DNA of 35,144 nt from JBCDCB01 sp039182735. GTDB lineage: Bacteria; Planctomycetota; Phycisphaerae; Phycisphaerales; UBA1924. The DNA is taken from the NCBI GenBank assembly GCA_039182735.1, contig JBCDCB010000035.1:1-35144 (forward strand), read 5' to 3'. The position numbers and the translations under genes are program-made. How positions within the stretch are numbered: position 1 is the stretch's first letter; the number at the start of each line of letters is the position of its first letter. Below, piece by piece: positions 1-8,173 of this stretch. Under the pieces are notes generated by a model. That model saw nothing but the letters and a program-made list of their open reading frames with translations, was not told where the DNA came from and ran no database searches.

Positions 1-1
1 G

Positions 2-490
2 GCCACGCTGATCGGGGTTGTCGTCGGCGCGATCCTCGTGCTCGCGGTGATCTGGGTGATCATGCAGTCGCTCGCGGGCCCGCCCGCGTCGCAGCGCCAG
101 CCGACCGCCGCCAACTGGACGCAGGCGTATGTCATTTTCGACGACGTGCTCGAAGACTGGGTCGATCAGGGTTGGGTCGCGGGCGAGTTTCACGACCGGT
201 TCAAAGAGGCATGGCGCAAGGAACGCGCGGGCGATCGCGCCGGTGCCTATCAGATCTGGGATCCACTGTTCTACGAACTCGCGACGATGCGCGCGGTCAT
301 GCTCGATGGAAGTCCCAGGTTCGGCGAGCACGCGAGCGTCAACGGTGAAAACCTGCCCGTCTACATGGGCATGATCGACGATCAGAGCCCGAGCGACGTC
401 ATGTTCGAGCAAAACGAACGGTACGCGGACGGGCTCCTATGGTTCGTGCGGTCACGCGCGCGGATCACGAACTCGGGGGGCGAGCAATGA
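2..490 (+). CDS. Single-pass membrane protein of unknown function (5' end outside window)
   Basis: The frame is open to the left edge of the window, so the true start lies upstream; the GTG at 38 falls inside a membrane helix and is not a credible start. The visible part begins with a hydrophobic helix (residues ATLIGVVVGAILVLAVIWVI) followed by about 140 mostly polar, acidic and aromatic residues with no motif I recognise. This suggests an N-terminal membrane anchor with a soluble C-terminal domain. The stop codon overlaps the start of the kinase gene in the arrangement ATGA (487-490), so the two are probably translationally coupled and may act together. I do not assign a function. Confidence is high that it is coding and low for any role. 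Confidence 0.75.
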   Translation, partial: ATLIGVVVGAILVLAVIWVIMQSLAGPPASQRQPTAANWTQAYVIFDDVLEDWVDQGWVAGEFHDRFKEAWRKERAGDRAGAYQIWDPLFYELATMRAVMLDGSPRFGEHASVNGENLPVYMGMIDDQSPSDVMFEQNERYADGLLWFVRSRARITNSGGEQ

Positions 491-3400
491 AGAAGCAACT
501 CGGCAACTTCAACATCGGTGAGCAGATCGATCCGGGCGGGTTCAGCGTCGTCTACCTCGCGGACGAGGACATGGGGCACGGGATCACCCGCCCCGCCGCG
601 ATCAAGATGCTCCCCGGCTGGTCACTGGACAACGACTCCGAACGCCAGCAGCTGCTCAAGGAGGTCGAGATGCTCGTCGAACTCGGGAACACCAGCAACA
701 TCGTCACGGTGCGCATGTTCGACATCGACGAGGATCTCGGGCCGTGGATCGCGATGGAACGCCTCGACAAGAGCGTGAAGCACGAGATCCAGTCCAAGCC
801 CGCGCCGTCGTCGCAGGTGCTCTCGCTCGCGAAAGACGTCCTCACCGGGCTCCGCGCGATGCACTCGCTTGACCCCGCGATCCTCCACCGCGACATCAAG
901 CCCAACAACATCCTCCGCGACGCCAGCGGCACGTACAAGATCGCCGACTTCGGGCTCGCGACCCGCGCCGACGCCGAGGGCACGCTCGACAAGGTCTCCG
1001 TCCAGTACGCCGCGCCCGAACTCCTCGACGGTTCCATGGGTGCCGTCGGCCCGTACACCGATCTCTATGCGCTCGGCATGGTGCTCTACCACCTGGCGCT
1101 GGGCGAAGAGCTCTTCCGCCAGCAGTTCACCTCGATCTACGACCCCGACGCCGATCCCAGCGAGAGCGCCGTCGATGACCGCCCCAAGTGGATGTTCTGG
1201 CACTGCTCGATGGACCAGACGCTGCGTCCGCTCAAGGAGCTGCTCGACGACTTCCCGGAAGAGCTCAGCGACCTGATCCAGTCGATGCTCGACAAGTCGA
1301 TCTCGACGCGCTTGCAGTCGGCCGACGAAGCGCTCAAGCGACTCGCACGCATGTCCACCGTCAAGCAGGTGTACGGGCAGCAGACCACCGTGCAGCCGCG
1401 ACAGTCCGTTGACAACAAGGTCATCGGGCGCGCCGGCATGCTCATCGCCGCCGCGATCGCCCTCGTCGGCGTCGTGTGGGTCCTCGCCGGCACGTTCCGG
1501 GGCGTGACCAGCCGCCCTGAGATCACCCTCGCGCAGGCCGAGTACACGACCAACGGCGAAGTCGTCCGCATCGAAGGCAACGTGGACAACATCCCCCCGG
1601 GCGCAAGCCTCGACGTCACCATCGGTGGCGCTGGTCGCGCGCAAGTGACGACGGATCTTGACGGCAACTTCTTCGCCGATGTCCCGCTGCCCGACGTCAA
1701 GGAATACTCGGGCAAGGTCGCGCTCATGCGCGGACGCGACCAGATCTCGAGTCAGATCATCACGGTCAGCCGCACGCCGCCCGACACGGTGCGCCTGCGC
1801 ATCCGCACGACGCCCTCGACGCCCGGCGCGAAGATCATGCTCATCGACCTGTCCGATTCGAACAACGACGTCGTCGAGACGTTCACGGGCACCGACGGCA
1901 CCGCCGAGGCAACCTTCGGCTACGGGCGGTTCCGCCTGCAGGTCGAGCACCCGCGCTATCAGGACCTCGACGAGCAGCACACGACCGATGCGAACCCGAC
2001 CAAGTCGATCCGCGTCAACCTCACGCCGCACGAGCCCGCCGTCATCCAGAGCAAGCGCGAGGCGTTGCTCGCCGAGCTCGACGACGTCGCGGCCCGCGCC
2101 GCCGCGGGTGATCCAGAGGCGATTCGCAGACTTGCCGAAATCAAGCGTGAGCTCGAGCTGGTCGGCGACTCGGGCATGGTCGCGGGTCGTCGCGCGGCGA
2201 TCCTCGATCGCATGGCGCAGCTCTCCGAAGCCGCCGCGAACGGAGATCCGGACGCGATCGCCGAGATGCGACGCCTGCAGGGTGAGCTCGCGGGTCTGGA
2301 CGAGAACTCGGCTCGCGCGGATCGTCGCGCCGCCGTGCTCGCGGAAATCGCGTCGCTGCAGCCCGCGCTCGCCGCGGGTGATCCCGAGGCCTTCCGGCGC
2401 TTGCGTCAACTGAACCAGGAACTCGCGACGCTCGACTCGGGCGTTCGCCAGGGCGGGGCAGGTGCCGCGCGCCAGGCCATCTCGCAGGAGCGCGCCGCGA
2501 TCCTCGACGAGATCGCATCGCTGCAGGCCCGCGCCGAGGCAGGCGATCCCGAAGCGATCGCACGCATCGCCGCGCTGCAGACCCGCCTTTCCGACCTCGA
2601 CGCGCAGGAGCAGGGCCTGATGGTGCAAGACCGCCAGGCCGCCCGCGCCCGCATTTCGCAGGAACGCCAGGCGATCATGGACGAGATGGCTTCGCTCCCG
2701 GCGCGCGCCGCGGCGGGCGACCCCGAAGCCATCCAGCGCATGGCGGAACTGCAGGGCAGGCTCCGCGAACTCGACGCCGAAGAACGCGCGCTCTCCGGCG
2801 GGATCACCGCCGAGCCCGGCTCGCGACTCGCCGCGATCCAGGGTCGTCGCAACGCGATCCTCAACGAGATGGCCTCGCTCCGCGAACGGGCGGCGGCGGG
2901 TGATCCGGAAGCCATCGCACGCATGCGTGAACTGCAGGGCGAACTCGATTCGCTCAACCGCGAGGAGGCCTCGCTGCAGTCCAGCGGCATCGAAGCCGCC
3001 AGCGGCAGCCAGACGCTCGCGCAGCTCTCGGATATCCAGAACGAACGCGCGGCGATCCTCCGCGAGATGGACGATCTTCAAGCCCGAGCCGCCGCGGGCG
3101 ACCCCGAGGCCATCGCGCGCTTGCAGGAACTGCAGGGCAGGCTCAACCAGCTCGATGCGCAGGAAGCCGCGCTGACCGGCGCGGGCCCGGCAACACAACG
3201 CCGCGGGCAGGTCTCGCAGCGTCGCCAGGCGATCATCGACGAGATGGCGTCGCTCGCCGAGCGCGTCGCGGCGGGCGATCCCGACGCCATCGCGCGTATG
3301 CAGCAGTTGCAAGGCGAGCTGCGGGCATTGAACGCTGAGGATCAGCAGATCAGTTCGCAGGTGCAGGCGGCCGCCGCGCGTGCGAACGGGAACGCCGCGG

Positions 3401-4938
3401 GTGTGCGCGTCGCGCAGATCCAGGGGCGTCGATCGGCGATCCTCGACGAGATGGCCTCGCTCCGCGAAGCCGCCGCCAACGGTGACCCCGCCGCCATCGC
3501 GCGTCTGCAGGAGCTCAACGCGGAACTCGCGCAGCTCGATGCGGAAGAAGCGGCGCTGACGGGTGGCGGCCCGGCCGCCGGGCGCCGCGCGCAGGTCGCG
3601 CAGCGTCGTCAGGCGATCCTCGACGAAATGGCCTCGCTCGCCGAGCGCGCGGCGGCGGGCGATCCCGAAGCGATCGCACGCATGGCAGAACTCCAACGCG
3701 AACTCGGTCAGCTCGACGCGCAGGACGCGGCCATCAGTGCCGACGTGCAGGCCGCGATGGTCAGCGGGGCCGGGTTCGCCGGCGAAACGCGCACCGAACG
3801 GCGCAAGCGTGAGATCGAGCAGGAGATGGCCGATCTCGCCAAGCGCGCTGCGGCGGGCGACCCCATCGCGATCGCGCGCATGCGTGAGCTCGAACGCGAG
3901 TACGAAGCGCTCACGGGCGACGGGCAGTCCGCGACCGACAAACGCAAGGCCGAGATCCGCGCCGAGATGCAGAGCCTGATGGAAGCCGCGGCGAACGGGG
4001 ACCCCGCCGCCGTCGCACGCCTGCAGGAACTGCAGCGCGAGTACGACGCGCTCACGCTCGCCGACGGCGGAACCATGTCGCAGCGCGAGCAGCGCCGCAA
4101 GGCCCTCATGGACGAGATGAACTCGCTCGCTGCGGCCGCTGCGGCCGGCGACCCCGCCGCGCAGGAACGCCTGCGGCAGATCAAGGCCGAACTCGCACAG
4201 CTCGATCAGGAAGAGGCCATGGAGAAGATGCAACTCGCCAGCGGCGTCACCGGCGGCGCCGGGGGAACGGGCGGCGGCGTCTTCCGACAAGGCCAGGGCG
4301 GCATGCAGGGCGGACGCGGCAGCACCGGTGGCGGTGGCGGCGGCGGCTTCGCGACCGTCGGCGGCGGCGGAGGCGCGGGCGGCGCTCGCGGGGCCGGCGG
4401 CTTCGGGGGCGGGCTCTCCGCCGCGGAACTCGCCATGCTCCCAAGCCTCGAGTCCATCGACCGCGCCACCGTGCTCGGCATGTCGCAGGAGGACTTCCTC
4501 ACCTATCTCAGCGACAACATCCCCCTCGACACCCTCATCATCGACAACATCGTCGATCTCAACAAAGCCCGGGTCCGCGGCTCCGTGCTCTCCGGCGATG
4601 AGCTCACGCGCCTCCGCCAGAGGCTCCGCCCCGCGATGGATCGCATCGAGTTCGAGGTCAACGTCGATGCGCCCGCCGTGTGTCGGCGTCTCAAGGACCG
4701 CCTCGCCCTCGCCGGCGCGAAGGACGTCCGCGTGCACGCCTACCCGGTCAACGATCGCCAGACCATGTTCGTGCGGTTCGACCGGACCGAGGGGCTCAGC
4801 GATGCGAGTGCGCTGCTGATCGCCGAGCGCTACGTGCTCAACCGGGACCAGGTCGATCTGCTCGGGTTCCCGCTCGAAGCGATCCGGGAAGACCGAGCCC
4901 GCCGCAGCGAGAACACGGCCCGCGAGACCGAAGAGTAA
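487..4938 (+). CDS. Membrane Ser/Thr protein kinase with 13-unit repeat tail
   Basis: A 1483-residue Hanks-type kinase. The N-terminal kinase domain (about residues 8-290) has a Gly-rich loop DPGGFSVVY, the ATP lysine in AAIK (K40), the catalytic loop HRDIKPNN (D136), the metal-binding DFG (D154) and the APE motif (P177-E178), so it should be active. A membrane helix follows (about 317-336). Then come a beta-rich region (about 346-518) that may hold carboxypeptidase- or PEGA-like folds, 13 degenerate repeats (about 520-1250), a Gly-rich linker (about 1254-1311) and a C-terminal domain of about 170 residues that I cannot place. The start at 487 is preferred over an upstream ATG at 439 because of the GGGGGGCGAG ribosome-binding site and the ATGA overlap with the preceding gene. 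The topology implies a cytoplasmic kinase and an external tail. Substrates are unknown. Confidence 0.93.
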   Translation: MKKQLGNFNIGEQIDPGGFSVVYLADEDMGHGITRPAAIKMLPGWSLDNDSERQQLLKEVEMLVELGNTSNIVTVRMFDIDEDLGPWIAMERLDKSVKHEIQSKPAPSSQVLSLAKDVLTGLRAMHSLDPAILHRDIKPNNILRDASGTYKIADFGLATRADAEGTLDKVSVQYAAPELLDGSMGAVGPYTDLYALGMVLYHLALGEELFRQQFTSIYDPDADPSESAVDDRPKWMFWHCSMDQTLRPLKELLDDFPEELSDLIQSMLDKSISTRLQSADEALKRLARMSTVKQVYGQQTTVQPRQSVDNKVIGRAGMLIAAAIALVGVVWVLAGTFRGVTSRPEITLAQAEYTTNGEVVRIEGNVDNIPPGASLDVTIGGAGRAQVTTDLDGNFFADVPLPDVKEYSGKVALMRGRDQISSQIITVSRTPPDTVRLRIRTTPSTPGAKIMLIDLSDSNNDVVETFTGTDGTAEATFGYGRFRLQVEHPRYQDLDEQHTTDANPTKSIRVNLTPHEPAVIQSKREALLAELDDVAARAAAGDPEAIRRLAEIKRELELVGDSGMVAGRRAAILDRMAQLSEAAANGDPDAIAEMRRLQGELAGLDENSARADRRAAVLAEIASLQPALAAGDPEAFRRLRQLNQELATLDSGVRQGGAGAARQAISQERAAILDEIASLQARAEAGDPEAIARIAALQTRLSDLDAQEQGLMVQDRQAARARISQERQAIMDEMASLPARAAAGDPEAIQRMAELQGRLRELDAEERALSGGITAEPGSRLAAIQGRRNAILNEMASLRERAAAGDPEAIARMRELQGELDSLNREEASLQSSGIEAASGSQTLAQLSDIQNERAAILREMDDLQARAAAGDPEAIARLQELQGRLNQLDAQEAALTGAGPATQRRGQVSQRRQAIIDEMASLAERVAAGDPDAIARMQQLQGELRALNAEDQQISSQVQAAAARANGNAAGVRVAQIQGRRSAILDEMASLREAAANGDPAAIARLQELNAELAQLDAEEAALTGGGPAAGRRAQVAQRRQAILDEMASLAERAAAGDPEAIARMAELQRELGQLDAQDAAISADVQAAMVSGAGFAGETRTERRKREIEQEMADLAKRAAAGDPIAIARMRELEREYEALTGDGQSATDKRKAEIRAEMQSLMEAAANGDPAAVARLQELQREYDALTLADGGTMSQREQRRKALMDEMNSLAAAAAAGDPAAQERLRQIKAELAQLDQEEAMEKMQLASGVTGGAGGTGGGVFRQGQGGMQGGRGSTGGGGGGGFATVGGGGGAGGARGAGGFGGGLSAAELAMLPSLESIDRATVLGMSQEDFLTYLSDNIPLDTLIIDNIVDLNKARVRGSVLSGDELTRLRQRLRPAMDRIEFEVNVDAPAVCRRLKDRLALAGAKDVRVHAYPVNDRQTMFVRFDRTEGLSDASALLIAERYVLNRDQVDLLGFPLEAIREDRARRSENTARETEE
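2050..4233 (+). repeat. 13 degenerate repeats encoding about 50-70 residues each
   Basis: Within the kinase gene the protein repeats a unit of the form RRxAILDEMASL, then xERAAAGDPEAIARM, then xELQGELxxLDAEE. The invariant core is Gly/Asn-Asp-Pro, found in all 13 units. The units are separated by linkers of variable length and composition. The predicted structure is helical, with a helix break at the GDP core, so each unit probably makes a helical hairpin or an interrupted coiled coil. The core AAAGDPEAI recalls Sel1-type repeats, but the spacing differs and I do not claim that family. Middle units are the most alike and the outer ones more diverged, which fits growth by tandem duplication. 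Confidence 0.85.
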
Positions 4939-4978
4939 TCACATCTGCCGGCTTGATTGAGTTGCACATGAACGCCGT

Positions 4979-4996
4979 CCCCGGAACGCTCCGGGG
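4979..4996. terminator. Possible hairpin between convergent genes
   Basis: CCCCGGA, loop ACGC, TCCGGGG forms a perfect 7-bp stem in the 109-base gap between the convergent kinase and TadE-like genes. There is no U-tract on either side, so it is at best a weak or bidirectional terminator. Nothing else was seen in this gap. Confidence 0.35.
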
Positions 4997-5047
4997 GAGG
5001 TGTTGGTTTGCTCTGCTTGGGCGTGCACGAAGCGTGCGTGGCTGCGA

Positions 5048-5707
5048 TCAGGGCGTGAGCCCGTCGATCCCGTGGAAGCCCCCGTTGAGGAGCCATTCGC
5101 TGTCGTAGTCCTCGAGCGGCTCGCGCAGATCGCCGTACCAGTCCACGACACGCTGCCATTCGATCGGGTCCTGCGTCGGGGCGCCAAGGATCGAGAAGCC
5201 CCACATCCACGTCGGGCGGATCGCATAGGCGCTGCGCGAGAAGTCGATCTCCCACGTGCCCGCGTCGTCCCACTCTTCGGGCAGCGCCGGGCCCGGCCCG
5301 AAGGTGACCTCAAACTCCTTCTTGTGGTAGTCGAAGGTCTGGCTGAGAAGAAAGCCCTCGTTGAACGACTCCACATCGATCTCGAGGTTGTCGCCGACCT
5401 CGTTGATGATGTCGTTGGTGTTCTCCACCTGCGCCATGCCGTAGGGGATGATGACGTCGAGGTCGGCGTCCATCGGGATCGTCGGGATGTGGATCAGCGT
5501 GCCGACGGTTTTGTTGAACGCGCGTCGGTGCGCGGTCGCGTACGCGTCCAGATCGTGCGCACGCATCTTGTACATCGCCCAGCCGGCGAGCACGAAGAAG
5601 TAGAGCACCAGGCACGCCGGGATCATCTCCACGGCGACCGTGCCCCGGCGCGAGCCGAACGTCGTCGCGCGGCGCTTGCGCCTTCTGGAGGAAGTGTTCG
5701 AAGCCAT
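5048..5707 (-). CDS. TadE-like minor pseudopilin
   Basis: A 219-residue protein. After a basic N-terminus (about 25 residues) it carries the prepilin-like signature RRG/TVAVEM, with Glu at +5 after the Gly, followed by one hydrophobic helix (IPACLVLYFFVLAGWAMY) and a soluble domain of about 170 residues. This is the layout of TadE-type pseudopilins, which are cleaved by the prepilin peptidase and sit in the inner membrane of the Tad/Flp machine. I start it at the ATG at 5707, which has AAAGG seven bases upstream, not at the ATG at 5722. It is the last gene of the minus-strand Tad unit, 25 bases after the TadG-like gene. The C-terminal domain has no recognisable motif. Confidence 0.8.
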   Translation of the reverse strand: MASNTSSRRRKRRATTFGSRRGTVAVEMIPACLVLYFFVLAGWAMYKMRAHDLDAYATAHRRAFNKTVGTLIHIPTIPMDADLDVIIPYGMAQVENTNDIINEVGDNLEIDVESFNEGFLLSQTFDYHKKEFEVTFGPGPALPEEWDDAGTWEIDFSRSAYAIRPTWMWGFSILGAPTQDPIEWQRVVDWYGDLREPLEDYDSEWLLNGGFHGIDGLTP

Positions 5708-5732
5708 GTCGTTGCCTTTCATCGAGGCGGGC

Positions 5733-7130
5733 TCAGTGCCACGTCGATTCGGTCATCAGTTCTTTGAAGCGCTCGCCGGAGATGCCCGCTTCTTCGAAGT
5801 GCCGCTTGAACTCTTCATCGGAGTCGTACGCGTGCTCGGCGGCGGTGATGCGCGTCAGACGCGCGCTCCACGTGATGCCCCAGGGCGACCACGTCCGCCA
5901 CGCGGGCACCGGCAGGAAGCCCATGAACGAATCCGAGATGAGGTTGTGTACCTCGGCCTCCGCGACGGCCACGATCTTGTCTTCGTGCGTCGCGCCCTTA
6001 TCGAAGATCCCGCTCGCCATGAAGCGCCCGCCCGGATCGAGCAGCGGGACGCCCGCCTTGCCGCTCCGAGAGGCGACCGCGACGAAGGTGTAGTAGCGAT
6101 CGCGGTCGTTGGTGTCGCGGCTTGAGATCGATTGGCTGCGCAGCGAGTCCGCCGCGTCATCGAGCTCCGGGCGGGTCTCGATGATCCCCGCTGTCGATGA
6201 GACCAGCACTTTGCCGGGCGGGTTGGCCTGCCCGTGCCAGATGATGGGGTGCAGGATCAGCGAGAAGAGCGAGGGCAGACCCAACGAGCTGCGCCAGTTC
6301 TGCGAGCCGCGCCCCCAGATCAGCGGGTTCATGTCGCTGCCGTCGGCGCGACCGGGGAAGTCGTTCACCATGAACTGCATGAGGGTGTTGATGTTGATGA
6401 TGCCCAGCCAATCGACCATCTCCGCATCGCGGAGCGGGGGCTCCCACTTGGCCTCCTCGGTGTCCGGGTCCCAGATCGCCTCGCGCCCCGGCTGCGCGAC
6501 GTGGATCTCCACGCGGTTGAAGATGTTGAGCCCGGAGTAGAAGTTCTCGAGCGCTTCGGTCTGCTCGTAGATCGCTTTGGGCGTGCCGTGCCACATCGCG
6601 TCCTGGAACTTGCAGATCTCCTTGACCTGCGTGGCGAGGTCACCGCTCCCGCCGAGTTCTGCGAGCGAGTTCGACGCCCAGAACGAGAGCATGTCCGGCC
6701 AGATCCCGAGCCAGGCGGGGACCTCCCGGACCCCGATCTCGATCCCGCGTGCGATACATGCCGCGACGGTCCAGATGCTGTTGCAGACCTGACTGAGCGC
6801 GTCGGCCCAAGACGCGGGCACCGCCCCGAGCCACTGGATCCAGCCCCACGGGATCCCGGACGCCGAGAAGCACTGCATGATGACGAGGTTGCTCGCGGTG
6901 TTGAGGTTCATCATGCGCGCGGTGCGGACGGCCGCCGAGTACGCGGCGGTGTCCGCGGCCGTCTGCAGCTTCACCTTGTCGCTGGCGACCACGCCGGTGT
7001 TCCACACCATCGCGGTGACGGCGTAGAGCAGCGTGAGCTGAAAGACCAGGAAGAGCGCGACGTTGCCCCGCTGGTTGCGGTGGAAGCGGCGGGCCGGTCG
7101 GATCGGGGAGGCGTGTGCGAGTGTTGGCAT
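5733..7130 (-). CDS. TadG-like Flp pilus-assembly protein
   Basis: A 465-residue protein with a basic leader and the N-terminal TadE/G-like segment RGNVALFLVFQLTLLYAVTA, followed by KVKLQTAADTAAYSAAV. The latter is typical of the Flp-assembly TadE/G-like N-terminal domain. Unlike the two TadE-like neighbours there is no Glu at +5, as expected for TadG proteins, which are anchored but not processed. The remaining 400 residues are exported and lack an obvious von Willebrand domain signature. The ATG at 7130 has AGGA about nine bases upstream and follows the previous stop by 26 bases. The longer open frame upstream is read-through of the neighbouring gene in another frame. Confidence 0.8.
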   Translation of the reverse strand: MPTLAHASPIRPARRFHRNQRGNVALFLVFQLTLLYAVTAMVWNTGVVASDKVKLQTAADTAAYSAAVRTARMMNLNTASNLVIMQCFSASGIPWGWIQWLGAVPASWADALSQVCNSIWTVAACIARGIEIGVREVPAWLGIWPDMLSFWASNSLAELGGSGDLATQVKEICKFQDAMWHGTPKAIYEQTEALENFYSGLNIFNRVEIHVAQPGREAIWDPDTEEAKWEPPLRDAEMVDWLGIININTLMQFMVNDFPGRADGSDMNPLIWGRGSQNWRSSLGLPSLFSLILHPIIWHGQANPPGKVLVSSTAGIIETRPELDDAADSLRSQSISSRDTNDRDRYYTFVAVASRSGKAGVPLLDPGGRFMASGIFDKGATHEDKIVAVAEAEVHNLISDSFMGFLPVPAWRTWSPWGITWSARLTRITAAEHAYDSDEEFKRHFEEAGISGERFKELMTESTWH

Positions 7131-7156
7131 GGTCTTGGTTCCTGCGGTGGTCGCGA

Positions 7157-8146
7157 TCAGCCGAGCGGGAGGGGGACGGGCGCGATGAGCGGTGCCATGA
7201 TGGCGGGGTTGGCCTGGCGCGGGCCGGTGGATTGGAGGGTCGAACGCACCGGGATGTCGAGGAAGTGGCCCTGCTTGTCCGAGACGGTGTCTGACGAACC
7301 GATCACGCGATCGATCGCGGGCCAGGGCAACCAGTAGCGGTACTTGAACGTGACGACCACCTCTTCCGGTCCCATCGGGTTCGGGATGTTGAGGCCTTCG
7401 AGATCCGGCGTGCGCGTCTCGATGTTGAGGTCGATGATCGCTTCCAGCGCGTACGTGTAGCGGCGTGCATACCCGTCGTCGGGCCACGGCGAGTCGCCAA
7501 AGAAGCCGCTCTCCATCGTGTTGAGCACTTTCTCGATGGGGAGGCCCGCGTCGCTCTTGGCGCCGGAGGCCGGCGAGATCGACGCGAGCACGGTCGCCGC
7601 CGCGTTGCGCGTCGCGGTCGTCGCGTCGTCAACGCGTGCGGTATCGCCCTGGAAGTTGTCGCCGCCCAGTTCCTGACTGAAGGACGGTCGGTCGATGTAG
7701 ACGATCGCGGTCCGGCAGGCCGCGAACCCGGCGTAGCGGCAGACGATCGCCGCCATGCCGATCTGCGCCGTCTGCACCATGATCGCGAGGAGGTAGATGA
7801 GGATGGGGGCGGCGAGGATGAACTCCGCCGCGATCGTGCCGCGCTGCGCGACGTCGCTGTCGCGTCGGAACATCGAGGTTGCGGATCGTGTCGCACGGAA
7901 GGCGAAGCGCCCGAGCAGGATGTTGGCCATCAGGCACGAGCCGATGAGCGCACCCCAGAAGGCGTCGTCGTAGGAGATCGAGAGCAGTTCCGAGACGCGC
8001 TCGGCGCGCGAGATCGACGCGAGCATCAGAACCGTCAGCCCGATGAGCACCGCGTCGGTGCGGTACGACGGGCGGTAGGGGCGGTCGCGGTCGTCGTCAT
8101 CGACCGTCGCGATCGCTTCGGGATTGGTTGCGGGAGCGGTCGTCAT
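7157..8146 (-). CDS. TadE-like pseudopilin with extra N-terminal membrane helices
   Basis: A 329-residue protein. A hydrophilic N-terminus is followed by hydrophobic segments (about residues 31-45 and 62-80). At about residue 101 comes QRG/TIAAEF, with Glu at +5, and the helix ILAAPILIYLLAIMVQTA. The core matches TadE pseudopilins, but the first 100 residues are an unusual addition: normal TadE proteins place the processing site close to the N-terminus. Processing there would release a double-spanning N-terminal fragment, unless this copy is not cleaved. GGAGG lies five bases before the ATG at 8146. The gene sits between the prepilin peptidase and the TadG-like gene, with spacings of 27 and 26 bases, in one transcription unit. 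Confidence 0.75.
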   Translation of the reverse strand: MTTAPATNPEAIATVDDDDRDRPYRPSYRTDAVLIGLTVLMLASISRAERVSELLSISYDDAFWGALIGSCLMANILLGRFAFRATRSATSMFRRDSDVAQRGTIAAEFILAAPILIYLLAIMVQTAQIGMAAIVCRYAGFAACRTAIVYIDRPSFSQELGGDNFQGDTARVDDATTATRNAAATVLASISPASGAKSDAGLPIEKVLNTMESGFFGDSPWPDDGYARRYTYALEAIIDLNIETRTPDLEGLNIPNPMGPEEVVVTFKYRYWLPWPAIDRVIGSSDTVSDKQGHFLDIPVRSTLQSTGPRQANPAIMAPLIAPVPLPLG

Positions 8147-8173
8147 GCCGACCTCCGTGGTTGGTGGGACCGA

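Noticed and set aside
2050..4233. Sel1-like repeat family for the kinase tail
   Set aside because: The AAAGDPEAI core is reminiscent, but the spacing between cores (50-70 residues) and the flanking ILDEMASL and LDAEE blocks do not fit the 36-44 residue Sel1 unit.
622..4737. A 1371-codon open frame antisense to the kinase gene
   Set aside because: High GC and a repeated Ala/Arg/Glu-rich code keep the opposite strand free of stops. The kinase strand has clear motifs and a ribosome-binding site, while the antisense product is Arg/Gly/Val-rich without any motif.
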